Source: Streptomyces echinoruber (GTDB lineage: Bacteria > Actinomycetota > Actinomycetes > Streptomycetales > Streptomycetaceae). From it: a stretch of DNA of 48,938 bases. Made by a program: the position numbers and the translations under genes. Shown here in pieces: positions 37,501 to 44,677 of this stretch. Below the pieces are notes generated by a model that made no database searches, was not told where the DNA came from, and worked only from the letters and a program-made list of their open reading frames with translations. The DNA lies in the NCBI RefSeq assembly GCF_014651135.1, contig NZ_BMWH01000038.1, positions 1 through 48,938 on the forward strand. Direction: 5' to 3'. The number at the start of each line of letters is the position of its first letter. Position 1 is the stretch's first letter.

Positions 37501-38661
37501 ATGGAGGAACTGTCCGCTGCGGAACCGGACCCGGACCCGCGACCGGCTCGGCAGCCGGAGCGGGGACGGGAACGGGGACGGGTGCAGGAGCGAGGGCCGG
37601 ACCGGACGCCGGAGCCGGGCCGGGCAGCGGAGGCGGACCGAAGGCCGAAGGCGGATCGGACCCCCGAGGCCGACCGGACACCCGAGGCGGACCCCCGGCC
37701 GGCGGCCACGGTGGCGGCGGACGAGCCGGTGATCGCCACCCGTGCCCTGACCAAGCGCTACCGCGGCGGACAGCTCGCCGTGGACGGCCTCGACCTGACC
37801 GTCCCGGCGGGCAGCGTCTTCGGCTTCCTCGGCCCCAACGGCTCCGGCAAGACCACCACCATCCGCATGCTGATGGGTCTGATCGAGCCGACCTCGGGCA
37901 CCGCCCGCGTCCTCGGCCGGCCCATGCCGCGCGCCGCCCGCACCGTCCTGCCCGAGGTGGGCGCGCTCATCGAGGGACCCGCGCTGTACGGCTTCCTCAG
38001 CGGACGCGACAACCTGATGCGCTACGACGCCGCCGACCCGACCGCCGACCCGCGCACCCGGCGCGCCCGCGTCGCCGCCGCCCTGGACCGGGTCGGGCTC
38101 ACGGCCGCCGCGGGCAAGAAGGCCAGGGCCTACTCGCTGGGCATGAAGCAGCGGCTGGGTCTGGCGGCGGCGCTGCTGCGGCCGCGCCGACTGCTCGTCC
38201 TGGACGAGCCGACCAACGGACTGGACCCGCAGGGCATGCGGGAGATCCGCGCCCTGGTCCGGGAACTGGCCCGCGACGGCACCACCGTCTTCCTCTCCTC
38301 CCACCTCCTGGACGAGATCGAGCAGGTGTGCACGCACGCGGCCGTGATGGCGCGCGGCCGGCTCATCACGCAGGGCCCGGTCGCCGACCTCGCGGCCGGC
38401 CTGCGGGGACGGCTCGTGGTGACCACCCCGGACGCGGGGGAGGCGGCCCGGGTGCTGAAGGAGCAGGGCGTCGGGGACGTCGTCGTCACCGGGGACCGGG
38501 TGACCGGCGAGCCGCCGGAGCCGGACCGACGCGACCTGGCCGACCTCAACGCCGCGCTGGTCGCGGCCGGGGTGCGGGTGCGCGGCTTCGGGGTGGAACG
38601 CGCCTCGCTGGAGGAGGCGTTCGTGGCGCTGACGGGGGAGGGTTTCGATGTCGCGGGCTGA
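37501..38661 (+). CDS. ABC transporter ATP-binding protein with long N-terminal tail
   Basis: The 386-residue protein starts with ATG at 37501, with GAGGAG 3-4 bases upstream. The first 75 residues are Arg/Pro/Glu-rich with repeats (ADRTPEADRTPEAD) and look disordered; the ATPase fold begins at VIATRALTKRY (77-87). Walker A is GPNGSGKT (111-118), the signature is YSLGMKQR (211-218) in place of LSGGQ, as in drug and lantibiotic exporters, and Walker B is LLVLDEP (231-237) followed by the D-loop and SSHLLDEIEQ. The C-terminal 80 residues are typical of ABC-2 exporters. It overlaps the permease gene by 14 bases. Confidence 0.93.
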   Translation: MEELSAAEPDPDPRPARQPERGRERGRVQERGPDRTPEPGRAAEADRRPKADRTPEADRTPEADPRPAATVAADEPVIATRALTKRYRGGQLAVDGLDLTVPAGSVFGFLGPNGSGKTTTIRMLMGLIEPTSGTARVLGRPMPRAARTVLPEVGALIEGPALYGFLSGRDNLMRYDAADPTADPRTRRARVAAALDRVGLTAAAGKKARAYSLGMKQRLGLAAALLRPRRLLVLDEPTNGLDPQGMREIRALVRELARDGTTVFLSSHLLDEIEQVCTHAAVMARGRLITQGPVADLAAGLRGRLVVTTPDAGEAARVLKEQGVGDVVVTGDRVTGEPPEPDRRDLADLNAALVAAGVRVRGFGVERASLEEAFVALTGEGFDVAG

Positions 38662-39550
38662 GCCGGCCGCCGTGCCGCACACCGGGCCGGCCGTGCGGCC
38701 GCCGCGCCGCCGGTGGACGTTCGGTCTGCTGCGCAACGAACTGACCACCACGTTCCGGCGCTGGCGCACGCTCGCGCTGCTCGGGGTGCTGGCCGCCGTG
38801 CCCGTCCTGGTCGGGGTGGCCGTGCGCGTCGAGACGCGCGACGGCTCCCCGGCCGGCGGCGGGGGCGGCGGAGAGGGCGGCCCGGCGTTCATCGCGCAGG
38901 TCACCAACAATGGCCTGTTCCTGGTGTTCACGGCGCTGGCCGCGACCCTGCCGTTCTTCCTGCCCATGGCGGTCGGCGTCGTCGCGGGCGACGCGGTCGC
39001 CGGGGAGGCGAACGCCGGCACGCTGCGCTACCTGCTGGTCGCCCCGGCCGGCCGCACCCGCCTGCTGCTCACCAAGTACGCCACCACGCTGGCCTTCTGC
39101 CTGGTCGCCACCCTCGTCGTGGCCGTCTCCGCGCTGGCCGTGGGCGCCCTGCTCTTCCCGCTGGGCGACCTGACGACCATCTCCGGCACGCGCATCACCT
39201 TCGCCGACGGCCTCGGCCGCGCGCTGCTGATCGCGCTCGTCGTCGCCGCGTCCCTGATCGGCGTCGCGGCCCTCGGGCTGTTCGTGTCGACCCTGACCAA
39301 CAGCGGCATCGCCGCCATGGCGACCACGGTGGGCCTGGTCATCACCGTGCAGATCCTCGACCAGATCCCCCAGCTGCACGCCGTGCGGCCGTACTTCTTC
39401 CCGCACTACTGGCTGTCCTTCGCCGACCTGATGCGCGACCCCGTCTACTGGGACGACCTGCTGAGGAACCTCGGCCTGCAGGCGTTGTACGCGGCGGTGT
39501 TCGGCTCGGCGGCCTGGGCCCGGTTCACGACGAAGGACATCACCGCCTGA
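38648..39550 (+). CDS. ABC-2 type permease
   Basis: The 300-residue membrane partner of the preceding ATPase starts with ATG at 38648 inside its 3' end. Six hydrophobic helices are visible (about 43-60, 88-112, 136-162, 190-216, 224-242, 272-292). GEANAGTLRYLLVAPAGRTRLLLTKY (about 123-148) is the coupling-helix segment typical of ABC-2 permeases. A Gly-rich outside loop (about 70-80) follows the first helix. Together with the ATPase and the LolA-like protein it may move a lipid or hydrophobic peptide out of the membrane; the substrate is unknown. Confidence 0.9.
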   Translation: MSRAEPAAVPHTGPAVRPPRRRWTFGLLRNELTTTFRRWRTLALLGVLAAVPVLVGVAVRVETRDGSPAGGGGGGEGGPAFIAQVTNNGLFLVFTALAATLPFFLPMAVGVVAGDAVAGEANAGTLRYLLVAPAGRTRLLLTKYATTLAFCLVATLVVAVSALAVGALLFPLGDLTTISGTRITFADGLGRALLIALVVAASLIGVAALGLFVSTLTNSGIAAMATTVGLVITVQILDQIPQLHAVRPYFFPHYWLSFADLMRDPVYWDDLLRNLGLQALYAAVFGSAAWARFTTKDITA

Positions 39551-39591
39551 GGGGCAGCGTCGCCTGAAGGACCTTCACCGTCCGGCGATAT

Positions 39592-39645
39592 GGACCGGAT
39601 CGGCCGTGCGGACCGGATCGGCCGTGCGGACCGGATCGGCCGGGC
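39592..39645. repeat. Three tandem 18-bp units between convergent genes
   Basis: ggaccggatcggccgtgc occurs at 39592 and 39610, and with one change (ggc for gtgc context) at 39628. It lies between the permease stop and the stop of the minus-strand FMN reductase. Confidence 0.88.
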
Positions 39646-39683
39646 GGGCCGCCACCGCCCGGCCGACCCGGCCCGCACGGCGG

Positions 39684-40274
39684 TCACGCGGCCGCCGTCT
39701 CGTACGGGAAGCGGGCCAGGGGCGCCTCTCGGGCGAAGAACGTCTTCGCGCGGGCGAGCGCCGCCTCGTCGTTCAGGACGTCACCGGGCCCGCTGCCGTT
39801 GCCGAGCAGGACGCCGCCGAAACGCATGCCCAGGTAGGCGGCCGAGTTGTTGAGGGTGCCGATCAGCGGGTCGGCGACCACGGTCTCGGTGTGCGCGAGG
39901 GCGGTGACGCCCCACAGGGTGCGCCCGGCCAGGGTCGCCTTGAAGTCCAGGCCCGGGGTGCGCAGCCAGGCCGACCAGTGGTCGAGGTAGCGCTTGGTGT
40001 GGGCGGACACCGAGTACCAGTACAGCGGCGTCGCCAGCACGATGTCCGTCGCCGCGAGCGTGGCGTCGAGCAGCAGTGCCGCGTTGCCCTCGGTGGGCCG
40101 GACGTGGTCGCCGTCGTGCCGCAGGTCCACGAAGTCCGGCAGCGGGTGCTCGGCGAGGCTGATCCAGCGCTGCTCCACATCCGCGGGGAGCTGCTCGGCG
40201 GCCCTGCGGGCGAGCAGCTCGGTGTTGCCTCCGCTGCGGCTGCTGCCCAGCAGGAACAGGAAACGGCGGGTCAT
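39684..40274 (-). CDS. NADPH-dependent FMN reductase/flavodoxin-fold protein
   Basis: The 196-residue protein starts with ATG at 40274, with AGGGGGA 4 bases upstream; an earlier ATG at 40316 lacks a site. The flavodoxin-like phosphate loop GSSRSGGNTE (10-19) should bind FMN, and ATPLYWYSVSAHTKRYLDHW (about 80-99) is the typical second flavin loop of NAD(P)H:quinone/FMN reductases. Two-electron reduction of flavin, quinone or nitro/azo compounds is likely. Its 5' region has palindromes that may bind a MarR- or TetR-type regulator. Confidence 0.88.
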   Translation of the reverse strand: MTRRFLFLLGSSRSGGNTELLARRAAEQLPADVEQRWISLAEHPLPDFVDLRHDGDHVRPTEGNAALLLDATLAATDIVLATPLYWYSVSAHTKRYLDHWSAWLRTPGLDFKATLAGRTLWGVTALAHTETVVADPLIGTLNNSAAYLGMRFGGVLLGNGSGPGDVLNDEAALARAKTFFAREAPLARFPYETAAA

Positions 40275-40310
40275 TCGGTCCCCCTGACGGTGGGCGTACG
40301 ACTTCTGCGT

Positions 40311-40335
40311 GCACATGCATCATATGCGCGCGCAT
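40311..40335. promoter_or_regulatory. Palindromic cluster upstream of the FMN reductase
   Basis: ATGCGCGCGCAT (40324-40335) is a perfect 12-bp palindrome, preceded by gcacatgcatcat, in which TGCA and ATGCAT are also palindromic. It lies 37-61 bases upstream of the start, in the expected promoter. This suggests an operator; the regulator is unknown. Confidence 0.4.
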
Positions 40336-40373
40336 GGAAAATCCCCACACCGGCCCGGTGCCCGCCGCCCGCC

Positions 40374-40910
40374 TCAGCGGCCCCGCACCGACGCTCCCGT
40401 CAGCCGCGCCAGCGCCTCCGTCTCCCGGGGCGGCGGGCCGGTCAGGTCACCCAGGCGCCAGGCCGCGACCCAGGGCACGCGGTAGACGTCGATCACCGCC
40501 TCGATCCGCTTCACCTGCTGGGCGAGCGGCCGCGGCAGCCGTCCCGGCGCGTCCGCCACCAGCACCACGGCGTCCAGGTCCAGCCCCGCCGGCGCGTCAC
40601 CCCGCCGGAACGCCTCCAGGGCGCGCAGCGCCGCGGCCAGGCCCGCGGCATGGGTGCGGGCCACGAGCAGCACCGACGGCGGCGCGCCGGCGCCGGGCCA
40701 GTCGCGTCCGCAGTCGTGGCCGCCGTAGACCGCGGCGAGGGTGCTGGCACCGGCCCCGCCGTGGGCGGCCACCCAGGAGAAGCGGCGGCGGGTCACGGAC
40801 GGCGGGTGGCCGGGTCCCCCGGATGCCGGCGCGTCGGTGCCGACCGGTGCGCCGGTGCCGACCGGCCCGCGGAGCCAGATCTCCGGCCCCTGTCGCACAC
40901 CTGTCCGCAT
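40374..40910 (-). CDS. Protein with a degenerate P-loop (DUF6668-like)
   Basis: The 178-residue protein starts with ATG at 40910, with GGAAGGAG 7 bases upstream, a strong site. A disordered N-terminus (1-38) leads to FSWVAAHGGAGASTLAAVYGG (44-64), which has the shape of the ParA/MinD loop GGxGKST but with Ala55 in place of the lysine that contacts the phosphates. SVLLVARTHAAGLAAALRAL and LDLDAVVLVADAPGRLPRPL follow like strands of a P-loop fold. ATP hydrolysis is therefore doubtful. From memory such proteins (DUF6668) occur in actinobacteria near secretion- or conjugation-like genes. It is divergent from the gene at 41126. Confidence 0.65.
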   Translation of the reverse strand: MRTGVRQGPEIWLRGPVGTGAPVGTDAPASGGPGHPPSVTRRRFSWVAAHGGAGASTLAAVYGGHDCGRDWPGAGAPPSVLLVARTHAAGLAAALRALEAFRRGDAPAGLDLDAVVLVADAPGRLPRPLAQQVKRIEAVIDVYRVPWVAAWRLGDLTGPPPRETEALARLTGASVRGR

Positions 40911-41005
40911 GCCTGTGCTCCTTCCTCGCCGTGCGCCGGTCCCCGACGATGGTTCCGACACCGGCCCGGTTCCGTAACGGCGCCCCGGGCTCCTGGTGCG
41001 AGGCT

Positions 41006-41021
41006 GTGACGTCGCGGTGAC
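41006..41021 (+). promoter_or_regulatory. Direct repeat GTGAC-N6-GTGAC in a divergent promoter
   Basis: GTGAC-GTCGCG-GTGAC has the same 11-base period as the element at 6692. It lies centrally in the 215-base gap between the divergent genes at 40910 and 41126. It is MtrA-like by pattern only. Confidence 0.38.
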
Positions 41022-41125
41022 CCGGCCGGGGCGGCGGGGCGGGGACACTCGATCGTACGGGTACGGCCGCCACCCGCCGCCGGGAGAACAGGGCACCGGC
41101 GGCGGGAAGGAGTGAGGAAGCACCG

Positions 41126-42661
41126 ATGTCTCGACTCAGCCGCGACAGGAAGCGGGACCGCGAGCGCGCCGCGCACGTGCCGGCACCCGCGGTCACGCCG
41201 ATCGACGTCCGGGTGCCGGCGGACGGCTCCGGCACCGCGTCGGTCGGCGGCGTGCCCGTCGTGGCGGCGCCCGGCGAAGAGGTCCAGCACGCCGTCCTGA
41301 ACCACCTCCACCGCATCGCCCTCGCCACCGGCCACCCCGTCCTGGCCACCGTGCGCGACGAGCGCATCGGCTACGTCGTCCCGCTCCAGGTACGCGAGGA
41401 CGGCTCCAGCGGCTTCACCGGCGAACCGGTGCCGCTGAACACGCCGGAGGCGCCGGGTCGGCCGGGCCTGCCGGACGGGCCGGGCCGTCCGGACGTGCCG
41501 GGCGGACCGGAGACGACGGGCGTGTCGGAAACGGTGAGCGGGCCGGAGTCTCCGGACGTGCCGGAGGCCCTGGGGCGGCCGGAGGCGCCGGGCCGGCCGG
41601 GCGAGGCGGGCGCGCCGGAGGCGGTCGGCCCCGCTCCGGAAGCGGGCGTTCCCACGCCGGAGGCGGGCGTCCCCGCGCCGGAGACCGCTCAGCCGCCGCG
41701 GACCGGAGGCGCCGACCCGTCCGACCCGTCCGGCCCGTCTGGCCCGTCCGGCCCGCCGGTCGGCGACACGCCCACGCAGGTCCTGCGGCACCCGCCTACA
41801 CCGGACGCCGCCCCGACGTTCCGCATGCGGACCCTGCCGCAGCCGCCCGCCGAGACGCCGACGTTCATCCTGCGCCCGCTGCCCGGCCCCGGACCGGACG
41901 CACCCGCCGAGGCCCCCCGCGACCACGCACCGGGCACGGTGGCCCCGCCCACCGGAGCCTTCGGCCCCCCGCCCGTCATGGACACCCCGCCCACCCCCGC
42001 CTCCGCGCCCGCCCCCCTTCCGCTCCCCACCCCTCCCGCCCCGGCGCCGGCCCCCGAGCCGTCGGAGCCGTCGGAGCCCGCGTTCACCGACCCGCCCGAG
42101 CCCGACCCCAAACCCACTCCGCCCCGCGGTTTCGACGCCGTCGCCGAGGCCGTGCTCGGGGACGAGCCGCCGGCCGGGGCCGGCGAGGACGCGGCGGCCT
42201 TCGCGGAACCGGTGGCGCGGATCAACGAGGCCGTGAAGACGGGCGGGATCGACACGGCGGCGCAGCTTGCGGAGCGGACCCTGGCGGAGGCGTCCGGCGC
42301 GCTCGGCCCGGATCACCCCGAGGTGCTGCGGCTGGGCGAACTCACCGCGTACGTGGCCTACCTGGCGGGCGACCCGGTGCGGGCCTTCCGCCTCTCCCTC
42401 GACCTCGCCCGGGCCCGCCGCGGCACGGGGGACGCCGAGGCGGCGTACGGCAACGTGCAGAGCGCGGCCACCGCCTGGCGCGCGGTGCGCGACCCGGAGC
42501 AGGGGCTGCGGCTGGGCCACGACCTGATCGGCCTGTGGTCCGACCTCGCCGCCGAGGAGGGGCCCGCGGCCGAGGACGTGGAGCAGCTGCACTCCGCTCG
42601 CGCCCGCATGGACCGCCTGGCCGCCCGCGCCCGCGCGGCGGGCCCCCGGCCCACCGCCTGA
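41126..42661 (+). CDS. Three-part protein: N-terminal domain, Pro-rich linker, TPR-like C-terminus
   Basis: The 511-residue protein starts with ATG at 41126, with GAGGAAG 5 bases upstream. Residues 22-98 form a compact alpha/beta region (TPIDVRVPADGSGTASV, VLNHLHRIALATGHPVLA, IGYVVPLQV) that I do not recognise. Residues 105-330 are Pro/Gly/Glu-rich with loose PxxPE and DPSGPSGPSG repeats. Residues 335-508 are helical and resemble tetratricopeptide repeats (RTLAEASGALGPDHPEVLRL, YVAYLAGDPVRAFRLSLDLA). There is no signal peptide or membrane helix. Divergent expression with the degenerate P-loop gene suggests the two work together, perhaps in a secretion- or conjugation-like assembly; this is inference. 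Confidence 0.72.
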   Translation: MSRLSRDRKRDRERAAHVPAPAVTPIDVRVPADGSGTASVGGVPVVAAPGEEVQHAVLNHLHRIALATGHPVLATVRDERIGYVVPLQVREDGSSGFTGEPVPLNTPEAPGRPGLPDGPGRPDVPGGPETTGVSETVSGPESPDVPEALGRPEAPGRPGEAGAPEAVGPAPEAGVPTPEAGVPAPETAQPPRTGGADPSDPSGPSGPSGPPVGDTPTQVLRHPPTPDAAPTFRMRTLPQPPAETPTFILRPLPGPGPDAPAEAPRDHAPGTVAPPTGAFGPPPVMDTPPTPASAPAPLPLPTPPAPAPAPEPSEPSEPAFTDPPEPDPKPTPPRGFDAVAEAVLGDEPPAGAGEDAAAFAEPVARINEAVKTGGIDTAAQLAERTLAEASGALGPDHPEVLRLGELTAYVAYLAGDPVRAFRLSLDLARARRGTGDAEAAYGNVQSAATAWRAVRDPEQGLRLGHDLIGLWSDLAAEEGPAAEDVEQLHSARARMDRLAARARAAGPRPTA

Positions 42662-42662
42662 A

Positions 42663-42742
42663 CCCGGAACCCGGCCGATCGCCCGGACCCGGAACCCGGC
42701 CCCTCGCCTGAGCCCGGAACCCGGCCGATCGCCCGGACCCGG
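42663..42742. repeat. 30-bp repeat, two copies 50 bp apart
   Basis: cccggaacccggccgatcgc-ccggacccgg is present exactly at 42663 and 42713, directly after the stop of the TPR-like gene and before the convergent VOC gene. A partial copy lies between them. Confidence 0.85.
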
Positions 42743-42775
42743 CCCGTCCGGGCCGCCGCCGCGCTCCGTCGCGCC

Positions 42776-43258
42776 CTACTGCACGCAGAACTCGTTGCCC
42801 TCCGGATCCGCCATCACCACCCACTCCCCGGCGGGCTCCCGCACGTGCCGCAGCACGCTCGCCCCGAGCCGCTTCAGTCGCTCCACCTCCTCCTCGCGCC
42901 GGCCGGCACCGGTGTGCAGGTCGAGGTGGAGCCGGTTCTTGCCGGACTTCGCCTCCGGCACGCGCTGGAACAGCAGGCGCCGGCCGAGCCCGGTGCCGCT
43001 GTGCTCGTCGTAGGGGTCGTCCGGGTGCCGCACGGCGATCAGGTCCCGGAAGGCGGGGCGGCCGTGGAACTCGACGGCGGCCTCGGCGGGCAGTGCGCCG
43101 TGTTGGAGGAGCTGCTCGACGAGGGCGCTGTTGTCCTCGACCGCGTAGCCGAGCGCGGCGGCCCAGAAGTCGGCCTGCGCGTGCGGGTCGGCGGCGTCGA
43201 TGACGAGCTTCCAGTGCAGCGGCGGGTGCGGGGACGCGGAGTGCTGTGTCGTCGTCAT
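42776..43258 (-). CDS. VOC/glyoxalase superfamily protein
   Basis: The 160-residue protein starts with ATG at 43258. The VOC pattern is clear in both halves: LVIDAADPHAQADFWAAALGY (18-38) in the first, and LHLDLHTGAGRREEEVERLKRLGA (about 110-133) and WVVMADPEGNEFCVQ (about 146-160) in the second. Probable metal or substrate positions are in the NRLHLDLH strand and the final NEFCV. The family includes glyoxalases, dioxygenases and antibiotic-binding proteins; this subgroup (DUF6814/glyoxalase-6-like) has no known substrate. It is convergent with the TPR-like gene. Confidence 0.88.
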   Translation of the reverse strand: MTTTQHSASPHPPLHWKLVIDAADPHAQADFWAAALGYAVEDNSALVEQLLQHGALPAEAAVEFHGRPAFRDLIAVRHPDDPYDEHSGTGLGRRLLFQRVPEAKSGKNRLHLDLHTGAGRREEEVERLKRLGASVLRHVREPAGEWVVMADPEGNEFCVQ

Positions 43259-43316
43259 GCGACCACTGTGCCCGACACCACTGACAACGGCCGCGCACCG
43301 CCCGCGGTCCGCGGAA

Positions 43317-43425
43317 GGATCGCCTGCGGATCGCCTGCGGACCGCCTGCGGGCCGCCCGCGCACCGGCCCGCGGGAGGGCCCCGCGTCGCCCGCGGCGGT
43401 CCTACGCGGTCCTACGCGGTCCTAT
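43317..43425. repeat. Two short arrays at the 3' end of rarD
   Basis: ggatcgcctgc is repeated four times with period 11 (43317, 43328, 43339 as ggaccgcctgc, 43350 as gggccgcccgc). gcggtcctac is repeated three times with period 10 (43396, 43406, 43416); the third copy contains the rarD stop codon (43422-43424, TAG on the minus strand). Confidence 0.85.
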
Positions 43426-44387
43426 GCCTCCACCCGCTCGACCGCCCCCGGCTCGCGCCGCGCCGCCTCCGCGGCCAGCGCCGCCGCGCGTTCCCGGGTG
43501 CGCCGTGCCGAGCGCCACGCGTCGGCCGTCAGCACGGTCAGGGCCAGCCACACCAGGGCGAACCCGGCCCAGCGCTCCGGCGGCATGGCCTCGTGGAAGT
43601 ACAGCACGCCGAGCAGGAACTGGAAGACGGGCGCGAGGTACTGCAGCAGGCCCAGCGTGGACAGCGGGACGCGGATCGCGGCGGCGCCGAAGCAGACCAG
43701 GGGCAGGGCGGTGACGACGCCGGTGGAGGCGAGCAGGGCCGCGTGTCCGGGGCCCTCGGCGGTGAAGCTGGAGTCGCCGTGGGCGGTGAGCCACAGCAGG
43801 TAGGCGAGGGCCGGCAGGAACTGGATGGCGGTCTCCGCGGCGAGCGACTCGATGCCGCCGAGGTCGACCTTCTTCTTCACCAGGCCGTAGGTGGCGAAGG
43901 AGAAGGCGAGGGTGAGGGAGATCCACGGCGGGCGGCCGTAGCCGACGGTCAGTACGACGACCGCGGCGGCGCCGACGCCGACGGCGACCCACTGCACGGG
44001 CCGCAGCCGCTCCTTCAGGACCAGCACGCCGAGCGCGATGGTGACGAGCGGGTTGATGAAGTAGCCGAGCGAGGCCTCGACGACGTGCCCGGAGTTCACC
44101 GCCCAGATGTAGACGCCCCAGTTGACGGTGATGACCGTGGCCGCGGCGGCCACGAGGGCCAGCCGGCGCGGCCGGCGCAGCAGCTCGCCGGCCCACGCCC
44201 AGCGCCGTACGACGAGCAGCGCGGCGGAGACCAGGACGAGGGACCACACCATCCGGTGGGCGAGGATCTCCACGGCGCCGGCGGGCTTGAGCAGCGGCCA
44301 GAAGAGGGGGACCAGGCCCCACATGCCATAGGCGGCGAAACCGTTCAGCAGTCCGGTGCGCTGCTCTCTCCTGGAGTCCGCGGCCAC
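43422..44387 (-). CDS. rarD: EamA/RarD family transporter
   Basis: The 321-residue membrane protein has ten hydrophobic helices. It starts with GTG at 44387, with GAGGGAGGGG upstream. GMWGLVPLFWPLL near the N-terminus, ILAHRMVWSLVLV, NWGVYIWAVNSGHVVEASLGYFINPL (about 89-114) and KKKVDLGGIESLAAET are diagnostic of RarD (chloramphenicol-sensitive protein family) within the drug/metabolite transporter group. The substrate is unknown; amino-acid or metabolite export is typical. The C-terminal 30 residues are cytoplasmic and charged. Its 5' region holds two strong palindromes. Confidence 0.93.
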   Translation of the reverse strand: MAADSRREQRTGLLNGFAAYGMWGLVPLFWPLLKPAGAVEILAHRMVWSLVLVSAALLVVRRWAWAGELLRRPRRLALVAAAATVITVNWGVYIWAVNSGHVVEASLGYFINPLVTIALGVLVLKERLRPVQWVAVGVGAAAVVVLTVGYGRPPWISLTLAFSFATYGLVKKKVDLGGIESLAAETAIQFLPALAYLLWLTAHGDSSFTAEGPGHAALLASTGVVTALPLVCFGAAAIRVPLSTLGLLQYLAPVFQFLLGVLYFHEAMPPERWAGFALVWLALTVLTADAWRSARRTRERAAALAAEAARREPGAVERVEA

Positions 44388-44402
44388 GGCCCCTCCCTCT
44401 CA

Positions 44403-44423
44403 CGTCGTGCTCGTCGCACGACG
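44403..44423. promoter_or_regulatory. 8-bp inverted repeat CGTCGTGC upstream of rarD
   Basis: CGTCGTGC-tcgtc-GCACGACG forms a perfect dyad 16-36 bases upstream of the rarD start, where it could act as an operator or a leader hairpin. Confidence 0.45.
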
Positions 44424-44440
44424 GTAGCGCCGCCACCCCC

Positions 44441-44480
44441 GGTCTGTCATGTCCGTATCGCCATACGGTCATGACAGACC
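44441..44480. promoter_or_regulatory. 40-bp near-perfect palindrome upstream of rarD
   Basis: GGTCTGTCATGTCCGTAT (44441-44458) pairs with ATACGGTCATGACAGACC (44463-44480) with one mismatch and a 4-base centre (CGCC). It lies 54-93 bases upstream of the rarD start. The AT-containing arms and inner CATGxCCGTAT look like a repressor operator more than a terminator. Confidence 0.6.
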
Positions 44481-44560
44481 GGAAGGCGGGACCACGGGGG
44501 CTCACTCCACGACGAGCGCTCACTCCACGAGCGCCTGCTCCACGAGCGCGGCGGCGATCC

Positions 44561-44623
44561 CGCCGGACATACGACGAGATCCGCCGGACACACGCCGGGA
44601 CCCGCCGGACACACGACGAGGCC
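44561..44623. repeat. Three tandem 21-bp units beyond korB
   Basis: cgccggacacacgacgag-type units start at 44561, 44582 and 44603, with four or fewer differences, and the third runs into the korB terminator. Upstream, ctccacgagcgc-type repeats fill 44505-44550. Confidence 0.85.
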
Positions 44624-44648
44624 CGGACCGTGTCGGCCCGGGCCTCGT
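44616..44648 (-). terminator. korB terminator hairpin
   Basis: ACGAGGCCCGG (44616-44626) pairs with CCGGGCCTCGT (44638-44648), 30 bases beyond the korB stop. Confidence 0.82.
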
Positions 44649-44677
44649 AGCGCAGTGCGCGGCGCGCGGCGCCGGTG

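Noticed and set aside
40334..41020. A 228-codon plus-strand frame opposite the degenerate P-loop gene
   Set aside because: Pro/Arg/Ala-only translation without a ribosome site; the minus-strand gene has a strong one and a recognisable loop.
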